Source: an uncultured Clostridia bacterium (lineage in GTDB: Bacteria; Bacillota; Clostridia; Oscillospirales; Oscillospiraceae). Taken from it: 7,056 nucleotides of DNA. Under the pieces are notes generated by a model. That model saw nothing but the letters and a program-made list of their open reading frames with translations. It was not told the DNA's origin and made no database searches. The stretch covers positions 1 through 7,056 of the forward strand of contig CAMVOG010000130.1 in assembly GCA_947169005.1 (NCBI GenBank). Reading direction: 5' to 3'. Positions 1 to 5,130 of the stretch are shown here, one piece after another (position 1 is the stretch's first letter; every line of letters starts with the position of its first letter). A program made the position numbers and the translations under genes.

Positions 1-370
1 TTTTGGGGATCATGGTCTTGACCTTGTCCAGCAGCTCGGGCATGGCGTCCACGACCTTCTCCACAGAGCTGCTCGCGGCGGGCTGGGCGTTGATGATGCG
101 CACGTTCCCGTCCTTCACCACCAGGAAGGCCACCGGCGTGATGTTCACGCCCGCGCCGCTGCCGCCGCCGAAGTTGGCGTTGGCCCCGGCGTTCTTGCCC
201 TGGAAGTCGGAGCCGCCGGAGGCGAAGCCGAAGCTGACCTTGGACACGGGGATCAGGGTGATGCCGTCGTCGGTCCGAATGGGGGAGCCGACGATGGTGT
301 TCACATCGACCATTTCCCTTATTTTGCTCATGGTGGTCTCCATCAATTCACCGATCGGATGCTTTTCCAT
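1..370 (-). CDS. gerW: GerW/YtfJ family spore protein (3' end off window)
   Basis: This gene reads off the left edge, so only the first 123 residues are visible, with no stop. The protein opens MEKHPIGELMETTMSKIREM and continues with VDVNTIVGSPI, then IPVSKVSFGFASGG (about residues 40-53). A glycine/asparagine-rich loop follows (about 53-74), then NITPVAFLVVKDGNVRIIN (about 76-94). This is the typical order of the YtfJ/GerW family; in B. subtilis the protein is made in the forespore and is needed for normal germination. The ATG at 370-368 is preceded by a purine-rich AAGGAAGAAG stretch at suitable spacing, and the N-terminus matches the family start. The gene begins inside the end of the DUF2953 gene (23-nt overlap, different frame), which suggests translational coupling. 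The visible part has no signal peptide or membrane helix. Family assignment is firm; the role in this organism is inferred from homologues. Confidence 0.93.
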   Translation of the reverse strand, partial: MEKHPIGELMETTMSKIREMVDVNTIVGSPIRTDDGITLIPVSKVSFGFASGGSDFQGKNAGANANFGGGSGAGVNITPVAFLVVKDGNVRIINAQPAASSSVEKVVDAMPELLDKVKTMIPK

Positions 371-1085
371 AATTCTTCTTCCTTTCCGCGATTTCTCGCC
401 TCGTCAGCTTCTCGTTTTTCGGCTCCTCTTCGGGAGGCGTTTTTGCTTTCCGTTCATGGGGCGGCGCGTATTTCCTGTGTATTTTGATAAAGCGGCCCCC
501 GGCCCGCAGGGCGATGGCCACGACCCAGAGGGGGCGGATCCGCAGGTCCCCATGGGCCCATACCAGGGTCTCCGAGGCCGTGAAGTCCACGTCGCTGGTC
601 ACATCGACGTGCTTTACCTTCAGCTTTTCCTTGAGCAGGGGCACCAGCACCCCGGCCCCCGCCCAGGCGCCGCCGAAGCTCATGGCGGCCTTGGCCGGGT
701 CCTCCGGTGAGGCGAAGCAAAAGTGCAGCTCGATGCGCTTGAAGATCAGCTTATTCAGCAGGCCGCCCAGGGCCTGGGTCCCCACGGGGATCAGCTCCAA
801 TATTTCCTTGATGCCGCCGCCCTTCTTCTCCTTGGGCTTCTCCTTCTGTTTTTTCTTTTCAACGGCCTTTGCCTTTTTCTTTTCCGCCTTTTGGGCGGCC
901 TTTTTTGCCTTTTTTTCCTCATCCCCCGGCTTGGGCTCCCGGGGCAGAAGCAACAGACGGAGAGGCCCCGCCCGCAGCCAGAGGTGGAAGCCATCCTCGT
1001 CGTACACCGCCTCCCCGCCCACGGGGATCAGCAGGAGCAGGAAGATCAGCAGCAGGATACCGCCGATGATGTATAACGCAAGCAC
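348..1085 (-). CDS. DUF2953 (YtfI-like) single-pass membrane protein
   Basis: The encoded protein has 245 residues and unknown biochemical function. It starts with one strong hydrophobic helix (about residues 2-22). A short conserved-looking segment YDEDGFHLWLRAGPLRL follows, then a lysine/glutamate-rich tract (about 49-88), then a soluble C-terminal part with FGGAWAGAGVL and DVTSDVDFTASETLVWAHGDLRIRP-like strands. This layout is that of DUF2953 proteins, which sit next to gerW/ytfJ in many Firmicutes (ytfI-ytfJ in B. subtilis), as here. I place the start at a GTG (1085-1083) because a strong GGGGAGGTGA ribosome site lies 7 nt upstream and the helix then begins at once. Longer frames opening at ATG 1103 or 1187 would add residues encoded by the hairpin and repeat DNA upstream and have no ribosome site. 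The charged C-terminus overlaps gerW. A role with GerW in spores is plausible from context only. Confidence 0.85.
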   Translation of the reverse strand: MLALYIIGGILLLIFLLLLIPVGGEAVYDEDGFHLWLRAGPLRLLLLPREPKPGDEEKKAKKAAQKAEKKKAKAVEKKKQKEKPKEKKGGGIKEILELIPVGTQALGGLLNKLIFKRIELHFCFASPEDPAKAAMSFGGAWAGAGVLVPLLKEKLKVKHVDVTSDVDFTASETLVWAHGDLRIRPLWVVAIALRAGGRFIKIHRKYAPPHERKAKTPPEEEPKNEKLTRREIAERKKNYGKASDR

Positions 1086-1089
1086 GGAC

Positions 1090-1099
1090 TCACCTCCCC
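1090..1099 (-). promoter_or_regulatory. Strong ribosome binding site deciding a GTG start
   Basis: Read on the minus strand, the sequence is GGGGAGGTGA. The GGAGG core (1097-1093) ends 7 nt before GTG 1085-1083. It is the only good Shine-Dalgarno site near the 5' end of the DUF2953 gene and argues against the upstream in-frame ATGs at 1103 and 1187. Confidence 0.8.
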
Positions 1100-1103
1100 G
1101 CAT

Positions 1104-1118
1104 GCGGCCTTTGGCCGC
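1104..1118. other. Perfect 6-bp hairpin upstream of the DUF2953 gene
   Basis: GCGGCC and GGCCGC are separated by a 3-nt loop. The hairpin lies 18 nt before the GTG start of the DUF2953 gene and just upstream of its ribosome site. It has no following T-run in either direction, so it is not an intrinsic terminator. It could act as a 5'-end RNA structure or be part of the neighbouring repeat; the sequence alone does not decide. Confidence 0.5.
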
Positions 1119-1120
1119 GG

Positions 1121-1211
1121 AAACTAATGAATAATTATGGTGGCGCTGCGCACTTATTTCAATATCCCGCGGAGCGGGCACCTTCATTATTCGTTATTCA
1201 TTTTTAAGTTT
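1121..1211. repeat. AT-rich inverted-repeat element (MITE-like or intergenic repeat)
   Basis: This roughly 91-bp island has imperfect terminal inverted repeats. AAACT (1121-1125) matches AGTTT (1207-1211), and AATGAATAA (1126-1134) matches TTATTCATT (1194-1202); the right arm carries 4 extra bases between these blocks. Further in, GGTG (1139-1142) faces CACC (1179-1182). The GC-rich centre holds a perfect small hairpin, CCCGC-GGA-GCGGG (1166-1178). The AT-rich arms stand out against the GC-rich genes on either side. The right arm overlaps the end of scpB and supplies its last seven codons (from 1210) and its TAA stop (1189-1187). There is no transposase. I read it as a non-autonomous intergenic repeat, but copy number elsewhere in the genome cannot be judged from this window. 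Confidence 0.55.
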
Positions 1212-1771
1212 TCAGTATCCATTTGCGCAGCCTCCGGCCCCTCCGGCAGCGGGTCGCCGCCGGGCAGCTCCTCCAAGGGGGGCAGCTCCTCCAGGGACTG
1301 GAGCCCGAAGGCCCGCAGGAAGCCGGGGGTCGTGCGGTAGAGCAGGGGGCGGCCGGGCACGTCCAGCCGTCCGCAGGGCTCGATCAGCTCCCGCTCCGTC
1401 AGAAGGCCCACGGTGTAGCTGCTGTCCACGCCGCGGATCTGCTCGATATAGGTCTTGGTGACGGGCTGGAAGTAGGCCACCAGGGTCAGCACCTCCATGG
1501 CCGCGGGGGAGAGGCGGGGCGGCTTGCGGGTCTCCAGTGCCCGGCGCACATAGTCCCCGTTCTCCGGGGCGGAGCAGAGCTGCAGGCTGTCCTCCAGCCG
1601 CAGGAGTCGGACGCCCCGCCGCTCGTAGGCGTAGCCGTCCGCCAGCCGCCCGGCGGCGGCCAGCAGGTCCTCCTCCGCCGCGCCGGTGACGGCGGCGAGC
1701 CGCTCCAGGCTCACCGGGTCCCCGGAGGCGAAAAGGATGCTCTCGATGATCCCGTCCAGCTCATGCTCCAT
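1187..1771 (-). CDS. scpB: Segregation and condensation protein B (ScpB)
   Basis: ScpB is the winged-helix dimer subunit that binds the ScpA kleisin in the bacterial SMC complex, which compacts the nucleoid and helps segregate sister chromosomes. The 194-residue protein shows the family pattern. An N-terminal winged helix begins IIESILFASGDPVSLERLA (about residues 8-26). The second winged helix carries LSPAAMEVLTLVAYFQPVTK (87-106), QIRGV (111-115) and the signature GRLDVPGRPLLY (134-145), ending FLRAFGLQSLEELPPLEEL. The ATG at 1771 has an AGGAGGAGG ribosome site 6 nt upstream and lies within the 3' end of scpA, giving an 11-nt overlap; a longer in-frame reading from 1876 would only add residues out of frame with scpA and unlike ScpB. 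The C-terminal tail past residue 170 is not conserved, and its last residues (NLKMNNE) are encoded by the adjoining repeat element. Confidence 0.96.
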   Translation of the reverse strand: MEHELDGIIESILFASGDPVSLERLAAVTGAAEEDLLAAAGRLADGYAYERRGVRLLRLEDSLQLCSAPENGDYVRRALETRKPPRLSPAAMEVLTLVAYFQPVTKTYIEQIRGVDSSYTVGLLTERELIEPCGRLDVPGRPLLYRTTPGFLRAFGLQSLEELPPLEELPGGDPLPEGPEAAQMDTENLKMNNE

Positions 1772-2534
1772 GGTTTTCCTCCTCCTGACTCTTTTCGGGC
1801 AGCTCGGCCACGTATTCCCCGTTTTCCTCCACCAGCAGCAGGCTCCCGCTGCGGCAGAGCTCCAGCACCGACACAAAGGAGGCCACCAGCTCCGAGCGGC
1901 TTTTCGCCTCCCGGAAGATGTCCCGCACGCTCATGCGGCGGCGGCGGCGCATCTCCGTCATGATCTCCTCGGACTTTTCCCCGATGGGGTAGACCAGCCG
2001 GGCCGGAGCAGCGAAGCTCTCCGGGATGCCGGGGGCCTCCGTTTCCCGGGCGAGGATCAGCAGCATGAGGCGGCGCAGCTCCTCCTTTTCGTGCTGATAG
2101 CGGTAGCCCTTTTCCTTGCCCAAGAGCTCCGGCTGCTTGACGAAAAGCCCCTCGCCCCGGGCCGCCATGGGGGCCAGCAGGTCCGCCATGTGCTTGGCCC
2201 GCTCGTACTCCCGGCGGCGGCGCAGCTCCTCCAGGCTGTTTTTCAGCTCGTCCAGCTCCTCTACGGGCTCCGTCCCGGCCAGGACCGTCTTGGCCTTGAT
2301 ATACGTCAGATGGGAGGCCATGGCTACGAACTCGCTGGCGATCTCCAGGTCCATGCGCCGCATCTCGGCCAGGTAGTCCAGATACTGCTCCAAAAGCGCG
2401 GAGATGCGGATATCCTGGATCTCCACCCGGTTGCGGCTCAGAAGCTGCAAAATCAGCTCCAGGGGGCCGTCAAAGTCCACGTATTCACTTTTGCTCCGGA
2501 CCACTCCGTCCAGGTGAAAACGCAATTCGTCCAA
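1761..2534 (-). CDS. scpA: Segregation and condensation protein A (ScpA, kleisin)
   Basis: ScpA is the kleisin that bridges the two heads of the SMC dimer and binds ScpB. The protein has 257 residues, about the usual length. The N-terminal kleisin helix region includes the hallmark FDGPLELILQLL (residues 21-32), followed by IQDIRISALLEQYLDYL and the helix EFVAMASHLTYIKAKTVL. A charged, variable middle contains arginine runs. The C-terminal winged helix (SVRDIFREAKSRSELVASFVSVLELCRSG) carries the SMC-head contact. The start is a TTG (2534-2532): an AGGTGG ribosome site lies 7 nt upstream and no ATG is available before the conserved region. The stop overlaps the start of scpB by 11 nt, consistent with coupled synthesis of the two partners. 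An 82-nt AT-rich gap separates it from the M50 gene upstream. Confidence 0.96.
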   Translation of the reverse strand: MDELRFHLDGVVRSKSEYVDFDGPLELILQLLSRNRVEIQDIRISALLEQYLDYLAEMRRMDLEIASEFVAMASHLTYIKAKTVLAGTEPVEELDELKNSLEELRRRREYERAKHMADLLAPMAARGEGLFVKQPELLGKEKGYRYQHEKEELRRLMLLILARETEAPGIPESFAAPARLVYPIGEKSEEIMTEMRRRRRMSVRDIFREAKSRSELVASFVSVLELCRSGSLLLVEENGEYVAELPEKSQEEENHGA

Positions 2535-2541
2535 GGAGATA

Positions 2542-2549
2542 CCACCTTT
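2542..2549 (-). promoter_or_regulatory. Ribosome binding site supporting the scpA TTG start
   Basis: Minus-strand AAAGGTGG, with AGGTGG ending 7 nt before TTG 2534-2532. This supports the rare initiation codon for scpA. Confidence 0.65.
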
Positions 2550-2550
2550 G

Positions 2551-2610
2551 AGCTTTTAGTATTTTAGTTCACTTCAAATCAACGGAAGCTAAAAACCAAA
2601 TACTAAACAC
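2551..2610. repeat. AT-rich intergenic inverted repeat upstream of scpA
   Basis: The gap between the M50 gene and scpA is AT-rich. It has a perfect 10-bp inverted repeat, TTTAGTATTT (2555-2564) and AAATACTAAA (2598-2607), around a 33-nt spacer, and the left arm contains a near-exact 8-mer direct repeat (TTTTAGTA / TTTTAGTT, 2554-2569). No T-run follows the right position for a terminator, and the stem is AT-only. It resembles the remnant of a small intergenic repeat, but could also be a weak RNA structure in the scpA leader. Confidence 0.4.
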
Positions 2611-2616
2611 TATGCG

Positions 2617-3294
2617 CTATCCGTTCACCAGCGCGAAGCCCCAGCGGGCCGCGTTGAAAAACTGCTCGAAGAGGAAGCCGCCCACGGTCCGCAGGGGGCC
2701 GGAGACGACGCCCGAGAGCATCAGCGCCACAATGAGAAGCATGCCGTAGCGCTCATAGCGCATCAGCGTGAGATAGGCCCGGTCCGGCAGCAGGGAGAAG
2801 AGGACCTTGGAGCCGTCCATGGGCGGGATGGGGATAAGGTTGAAGACGCCGAGGCTCAGGCTCAGATAGGCCGTGGTGTCCATGAGGTCGATCACCGTCT
2901 GCCCGAAGGAGGAGCCGTAGAGCCAGCTTGTCAGAAGGCCCCGGATGAAGAGCGCCAGCGCCGCCAGCACAAAGTTGGAGGCGGGTCCCGCCAGGGCCGT
3001 GAGGGCCATGCCCCGCTTGGGGTGGCGGAAATTCATCATGTTCACGGGCACGGGTTTGGCCCAGCCGATGCGGAACACGAGCAGCATCACCAGGCCGATG
3101 GGCTCGATGTGCCGCAGGGGATTCAGCGAAAGCCGCCGCTGGGTCTCCGCCGTGCGGTCCCCCAGGGCCAGGGCAGCCAGCCCGTGGCAGAGCTCATGGA
3201 TCGTGATGCAGATCACGGCGGGGATCACGCTCAGCAGCGTATTCAGCAGCCAGGACCAGTTGAGGCCCCGGATCACGTCGGCAAAGCTCGTCAC
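2617..3294 (-). CDS. M50 family (site-2 protease-like) membrane metalloprotease
   Basis: This is a 225-residue integral membrane protein of the compact M50B type, predicted to cleave substrates within or near the membrane. The zinc site is HELCH (residues 33-37, HExxH pattern, Glu34 catalytic) in the first long hydrophobic helix. The third zinc ligand is expected in NLIPIPPMDG (152-161, Asp160). GWAKPVPVN (about 77-85) and ALAGPASNF (about 101-108) are typical of the family. Further hydrophobic segments lie around 100-122, 143-160 and 184-198. I chose GTG 3294 because GGAGG (3307-3303) lies 8 nt upstream; an in-frame GTG at 3300 would be only 2 nt from that site. The start overlaps the engB stop as GTGA, so the two are probably coupled. 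It lacks the PDZ domain and length of RseP. The substrate is unknown; the nearest comparison is with YwhC-like proteases. Confidence 0.88.
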   Translation of the reverse strand: MTSFADVIRGLNWSWLLNTLLSVIPAVICITIHELCHGLAALALGDRTAETQRRLSLNPLRHIEPIGLVMLLVFRIGWAKPVPVNMMNFRHPKRGMALTALAGPASNFVLAALALFIRGLLTSWLYGSSFGQTVIDLMDTTAYLSLSLGVFNLIPIPPMDGSKVLFSLLPDRAYLTLMRYERYGMLLIVALMLSGVVSGPLRTVGGFLFEQFFNAARWGFALVNG

Positions 3295-3872
3295 AGGCAC
3301 AGCCTCCCGATCTCCCCGATCAGCAGGTCCCTGTTCAGCCCCGTCTCAGCGGAAAAGGGGATCAGCAGGTCCTGCTCCCGCAGGGCCAGGGTCTCCCGGA
3401 TACGGGCCAGGTTGGGCTCGATCTCGCTTTTTTTCAGCTTGTCCAGCTTGTTGGCCACCACCAGCATGGGCCGCGCGGCGGCCTTGAACCAGTCCGCCAT
3501 GGTGCCGTCGTCCGCCGTGGGCTTATGCCGGGCGTCCACGATGAGGCAGCCGGCGGTGATCTGACCGGCGGCAAAGTAGCTTTCCATGAGGCGGGCCCAG
3601 CGGTCCCGCTCCGCCTGGGAGACCTTCGCGTAGCCGTAGCCGGGGATGTCCACCAAATAAAGGGCCCCGTCCGCCAGGAAATAGTTGATATGCACCGTTT
3701 TCCCCGGCTGGGCGCCCACCCGCGCAAAGTTTTTGCGCCGCACCAGGCAGTTGATCACCGAGGACTTGCCCACGTTGGAGCGGCCCGCGAAGACCAGCTG
3801 GGGCAGCCCGTCCCGGATGAACTGCTCGGGCTTCACCGCCGAGGTGACGAATTCCGTTTTCAGTATATTCAT
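3291..3872 (-). CDS. engB: Ribosome biogenesis GTPase EngB (YsxC/YihA)
   Basis: EngB is a cytosolic P-loop GTPase of the TrmE-Era-EngA-YihA-Septin class that acts in late assembly of the large ribosomal subunit and is essential in many bacteria. The 193-residue protein has every G motif: G1 GRSNVGKS (30-37), G2 threonine in PGKT (56-59), G3 DIPGYG (75-80), G4 NKLD (141-144) and G5 SAETG (174-178). The family commonly has TK.D at G4, so the Asn here is a mild variant that restores the general GTPase form. Length is normal. The ATG (3872-3870) overlaps the ispF stop as ATGA, with a weak GGGAA stretch just upstream, suggesting reinitiation after ispF. The C-terminus overlaps the M50 gene start. 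Confidence 0.97.
   Translation of the reverse strand: MNILKTEFVTSAVKPEQFIRDGLPQLVFAGRSNVGKSSVINCLVRRKNFARVGAQPGKTVHINYFLADGALYLVDIPGYGYAKVSQAERDRWARLMESYFAAGQITAGCLIVDARHKPTADDGTMADWFKAAARPMLVVANKLDKLKKSEIEPNLARIRETLALREQDLLIPFSAETGLNRDLLIGEIGRLCL
3303..3307 (-). promoter_or_regulatory. Ribosome binding site deciding the M50 protease start
   Basis: Minus-strand GGAGG within the last codons of engB. It is 8 nt from GTG 3294 and 2 nt from GTG 3300, so the former is the likelier start. Confidence 0.65.
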
Positions 3873-4351
3873 GCTTCCCGTTCCCTGTCCAGCAGCACCA
3901 CGGCCCGGGCGGCGATGCCCTCGCCCCGGCCCGTGAAGCCGAGGCCTTCCTCCGTGGTGGCCTTGACGCTGATATTGTCCGCCCCCGTGTCCAGGGCGGC
4001 GGCGATGCGCTCCCGCATCAATGGAATATGGGGGGCCAGCTTGGGCCGCTGGGCGATGACGGTCACGTCCGCGTTGCCGAGAACGTAGCCCCGCTCCCGC
4101 ACCATGGCGTAAACGGCCTTTAAAAGCTCCAGACTGTCGGCTCCCCGCCAGCGCTCGTCGCTGTCCGGGAAGTGCTGCCCGATGTCCCCCAGGGCCAGGG
4201 CCCCCAGCAGAGCGTCGCAGAGGGCGTGAAGGGCGGCGTCCGCGTCCGAATGGCCCAGCAGCCCCTTCTCCCAGGGGATCTCCACCCCGCCCAGGACCAG
4301 CCTGCGGCCCTCCGTCAGCCGATGCACGTCATAGCCTTCCCCGATCCTCAC
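3869..4351 (-). CDS. ispF: 2-C-methyl-D-erythritol 2,4-cyclodiphosphate synthase (IspF)
   Basis: IspF catalyses the fifth step of the MEP isoprenoid pathway, converting CDP-methylerythritol 2-phosphate to the cyclic diphosphate with release of CMP; the enzyme is a trimer. The 160-residue protein has the usual length and motifs: GEGYDVHRL with metal ligands Asp8 and His10, HSDADAALHALCDALLGA with His42, GDIGQHFPDSD (55-65), and the late KATTEEGLGFTGRGEGIA with Thr132-Thr133 and Glu135 at the substrate site. The start is GTG (4351-4349), with GGGAGG 8 nt upstream, and it overlaps the ispD stop as GTGA. Adjacency to ispD puts two steps of the pathway, separated by IspE, in one unit; ispE is not in this window. 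No residue expected for catalysis is missing. Confidence 0.98.
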   Translation of the reverse strand: MRIGEGYDVHRLTEGRRLVLGGVEIPWEKGLLGHSDADAALHALCDALLGALALGDIGQHFPDSDERWRGADSLELLKAVYAMVRERGYVLGNADVTVIAQRPKLAPHIPLMRERIAAALDTGADNISVKATTEEGLGFTGRGEGIAARAVVLLDREREA

Positions 4352-5091
4352 GGGCTCTGCCTCCCCTCTAAGATGAGCCCCGCCAGCACCAGGTCACGGG
4401 GCGTGGTGATCTTGAGGTTGTCCTCCTCACCGGGGACCACCGTTACCTTCATGCCCAGCCGCTCCACGGCGGAGGCGTCGTCCGTGATCTCCCAGCCCTC
4501 ATCCCGGGCCTTGGTGAGCGCGGCCTTCAAAAGCTCCGGGTCAAAGACCTGGGGGGTCTGGGCGGCATATAGGCTCGCCCGCTCCGGCGTTTCCTCCACG
4601 GAGCCGGCCTTCACCCGCTTCACCGTGTCCCGCACGGGCACGGCGGGGATGGCTGCCCCCGTCCGGGCCGCCTTGACCACCAGCGCCTCGATGAGGGCGG
4701 GGGTCACCAGGGGCCGCGCCCCGTCCTGCACCGCCACAAGACCCGCCTCGGGCCGCAGCTGGGCCAGGCCGCACATCACGGACTCCGCCCGGGTCTCGCC
4801 GCCCCGGACGACGCACTTTACCTTCCGGAAGCCCTGCTCCTTGCAGAGCCGGGCCAGCAGGGGAATGGATTCCTCCCTCGTGACCAGGATGATCTCGTCA
4901 ATATAGGGGCTGGCCTCGAAGGCCGCCGCCGTATGGGCGATGACAGGGCTGCCCCCCAGCGCGGCCAGGATCTTGTCCTCGCCGCCCATGCGGGAGGAGC
5001 TGCCCGCCGCCACGATCACCACCGAGGCCGCCTCCACCTTGGGCGTGGCGGGCTTGGCGGCCTTTTTATCCTTCTTTTTAAACAGGGACAT
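4348..5091 (-). CDS. ispD: 2-C-methyl-D-erythritol 4-phosphate cytidylyltransferase (IspD)
   Basis: IspD transfers CMP from CTP to methylerythritol 4-phosphate, the third MEP-pathway step. The 247-residue protein shows the nucleotide-binding loop AAGSSSRMGGEDK (28-40), GGETRAESV (97-105), the metal-site strand VAVQDGARP (119-127), PVRDTVKR (152-159, Asp155, Thr156 and Lys158), QTPQVF (178-183), TDDAS (203-207) and EDNLKITTPRD (223-233). The catalytic fold begins near residue 22; before it lies a lysine/alanine/proline extension (SLFKKKDKKAAKPATPK). The ATG at 5091 is kept because AGGTGA lies 5 nt upstream, whereas the in-frame GTG at 5037 has no ribosome site. It follows pepT by 39 nt, with no terminator visible, and its stop overlaps the ispF start. 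Confidence 0.97.
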   Translation of the reverse strand: MSLFKKKDKKAAKPATPKVEAASVVIVAAGSSSRMGGEDKILAALGGSPVIAHTAAAFEASPYIDEIILVTREESIPLLARLCKEQGFRKVKCVVRGGETRAESVMCGLAQLRPEAGLVAVQDGARPLVTPALIEALVVKAARTGAAIPAVPVRDTVKRVKAGSVEETPERASLYAAQTPQVFDPELLKAALTKARDEGWEITDDASAVERLGMKVTVVPGEEDNLKITTPRDLVLAGLILEGRQSP

Positions 5092-5130
5092 GAAATCACC
5101 TCGGAATAGGAAAAGACAAATGGAAACGGT

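Noticed and set aside
3..710. A 235-codon plus-strand frame at the left edge
   Set aside because: It crosses antisense over both gerW and the DUF2953 gene, whose protein sequences match known families. The frame itself matches nothing I recognise.
1166..1178. GC-rich hairpin as a rho-independent terminator after scpB
   Set aside because: The 5-bp stem is not followed by a run of T on the minus strand; the bases after it are GATATTGAAA. It is better explained as the core of the repeat element.
1086..1187. Upstream extension of the DUF2953 protein to ATG 1187 or ATG 1103
   Set aside because: The extra residues would be encoded by repeat and hairpin DNA, neither ATG has a ribosome site, and the GTG at 1085 has a strong one and places the membrane helix at the N-terminus as expected.
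1772..1876. Extension of scpB upstream of ATG 1771
   Set aside because: The extra 35 codons overlap the end of scpA, give a Cys/Trp/Arg-rich peptide unlike any ScpB, and bypass the AGGAGGAGG ribosome site at 1778-1786.
1686..2567. A 293-codon plus-strand frame opposite scpA and the scpB start
   Set aside because: It is antisense to confident kleisin and ScpB sequences, rich in Gln/His/Leu/Ala with no family resemblance, and has no convincing ribosome site.
2535..2616. Possible promoter for scpA (TTGATT and TAAAAT-like boxes on the minus strand)
   Set aside because: The boxes are about 10 nt apart instead of about 17, and alternative pairings match the consensus poorly. AT-rich repeat DNA produces such matches by chance.
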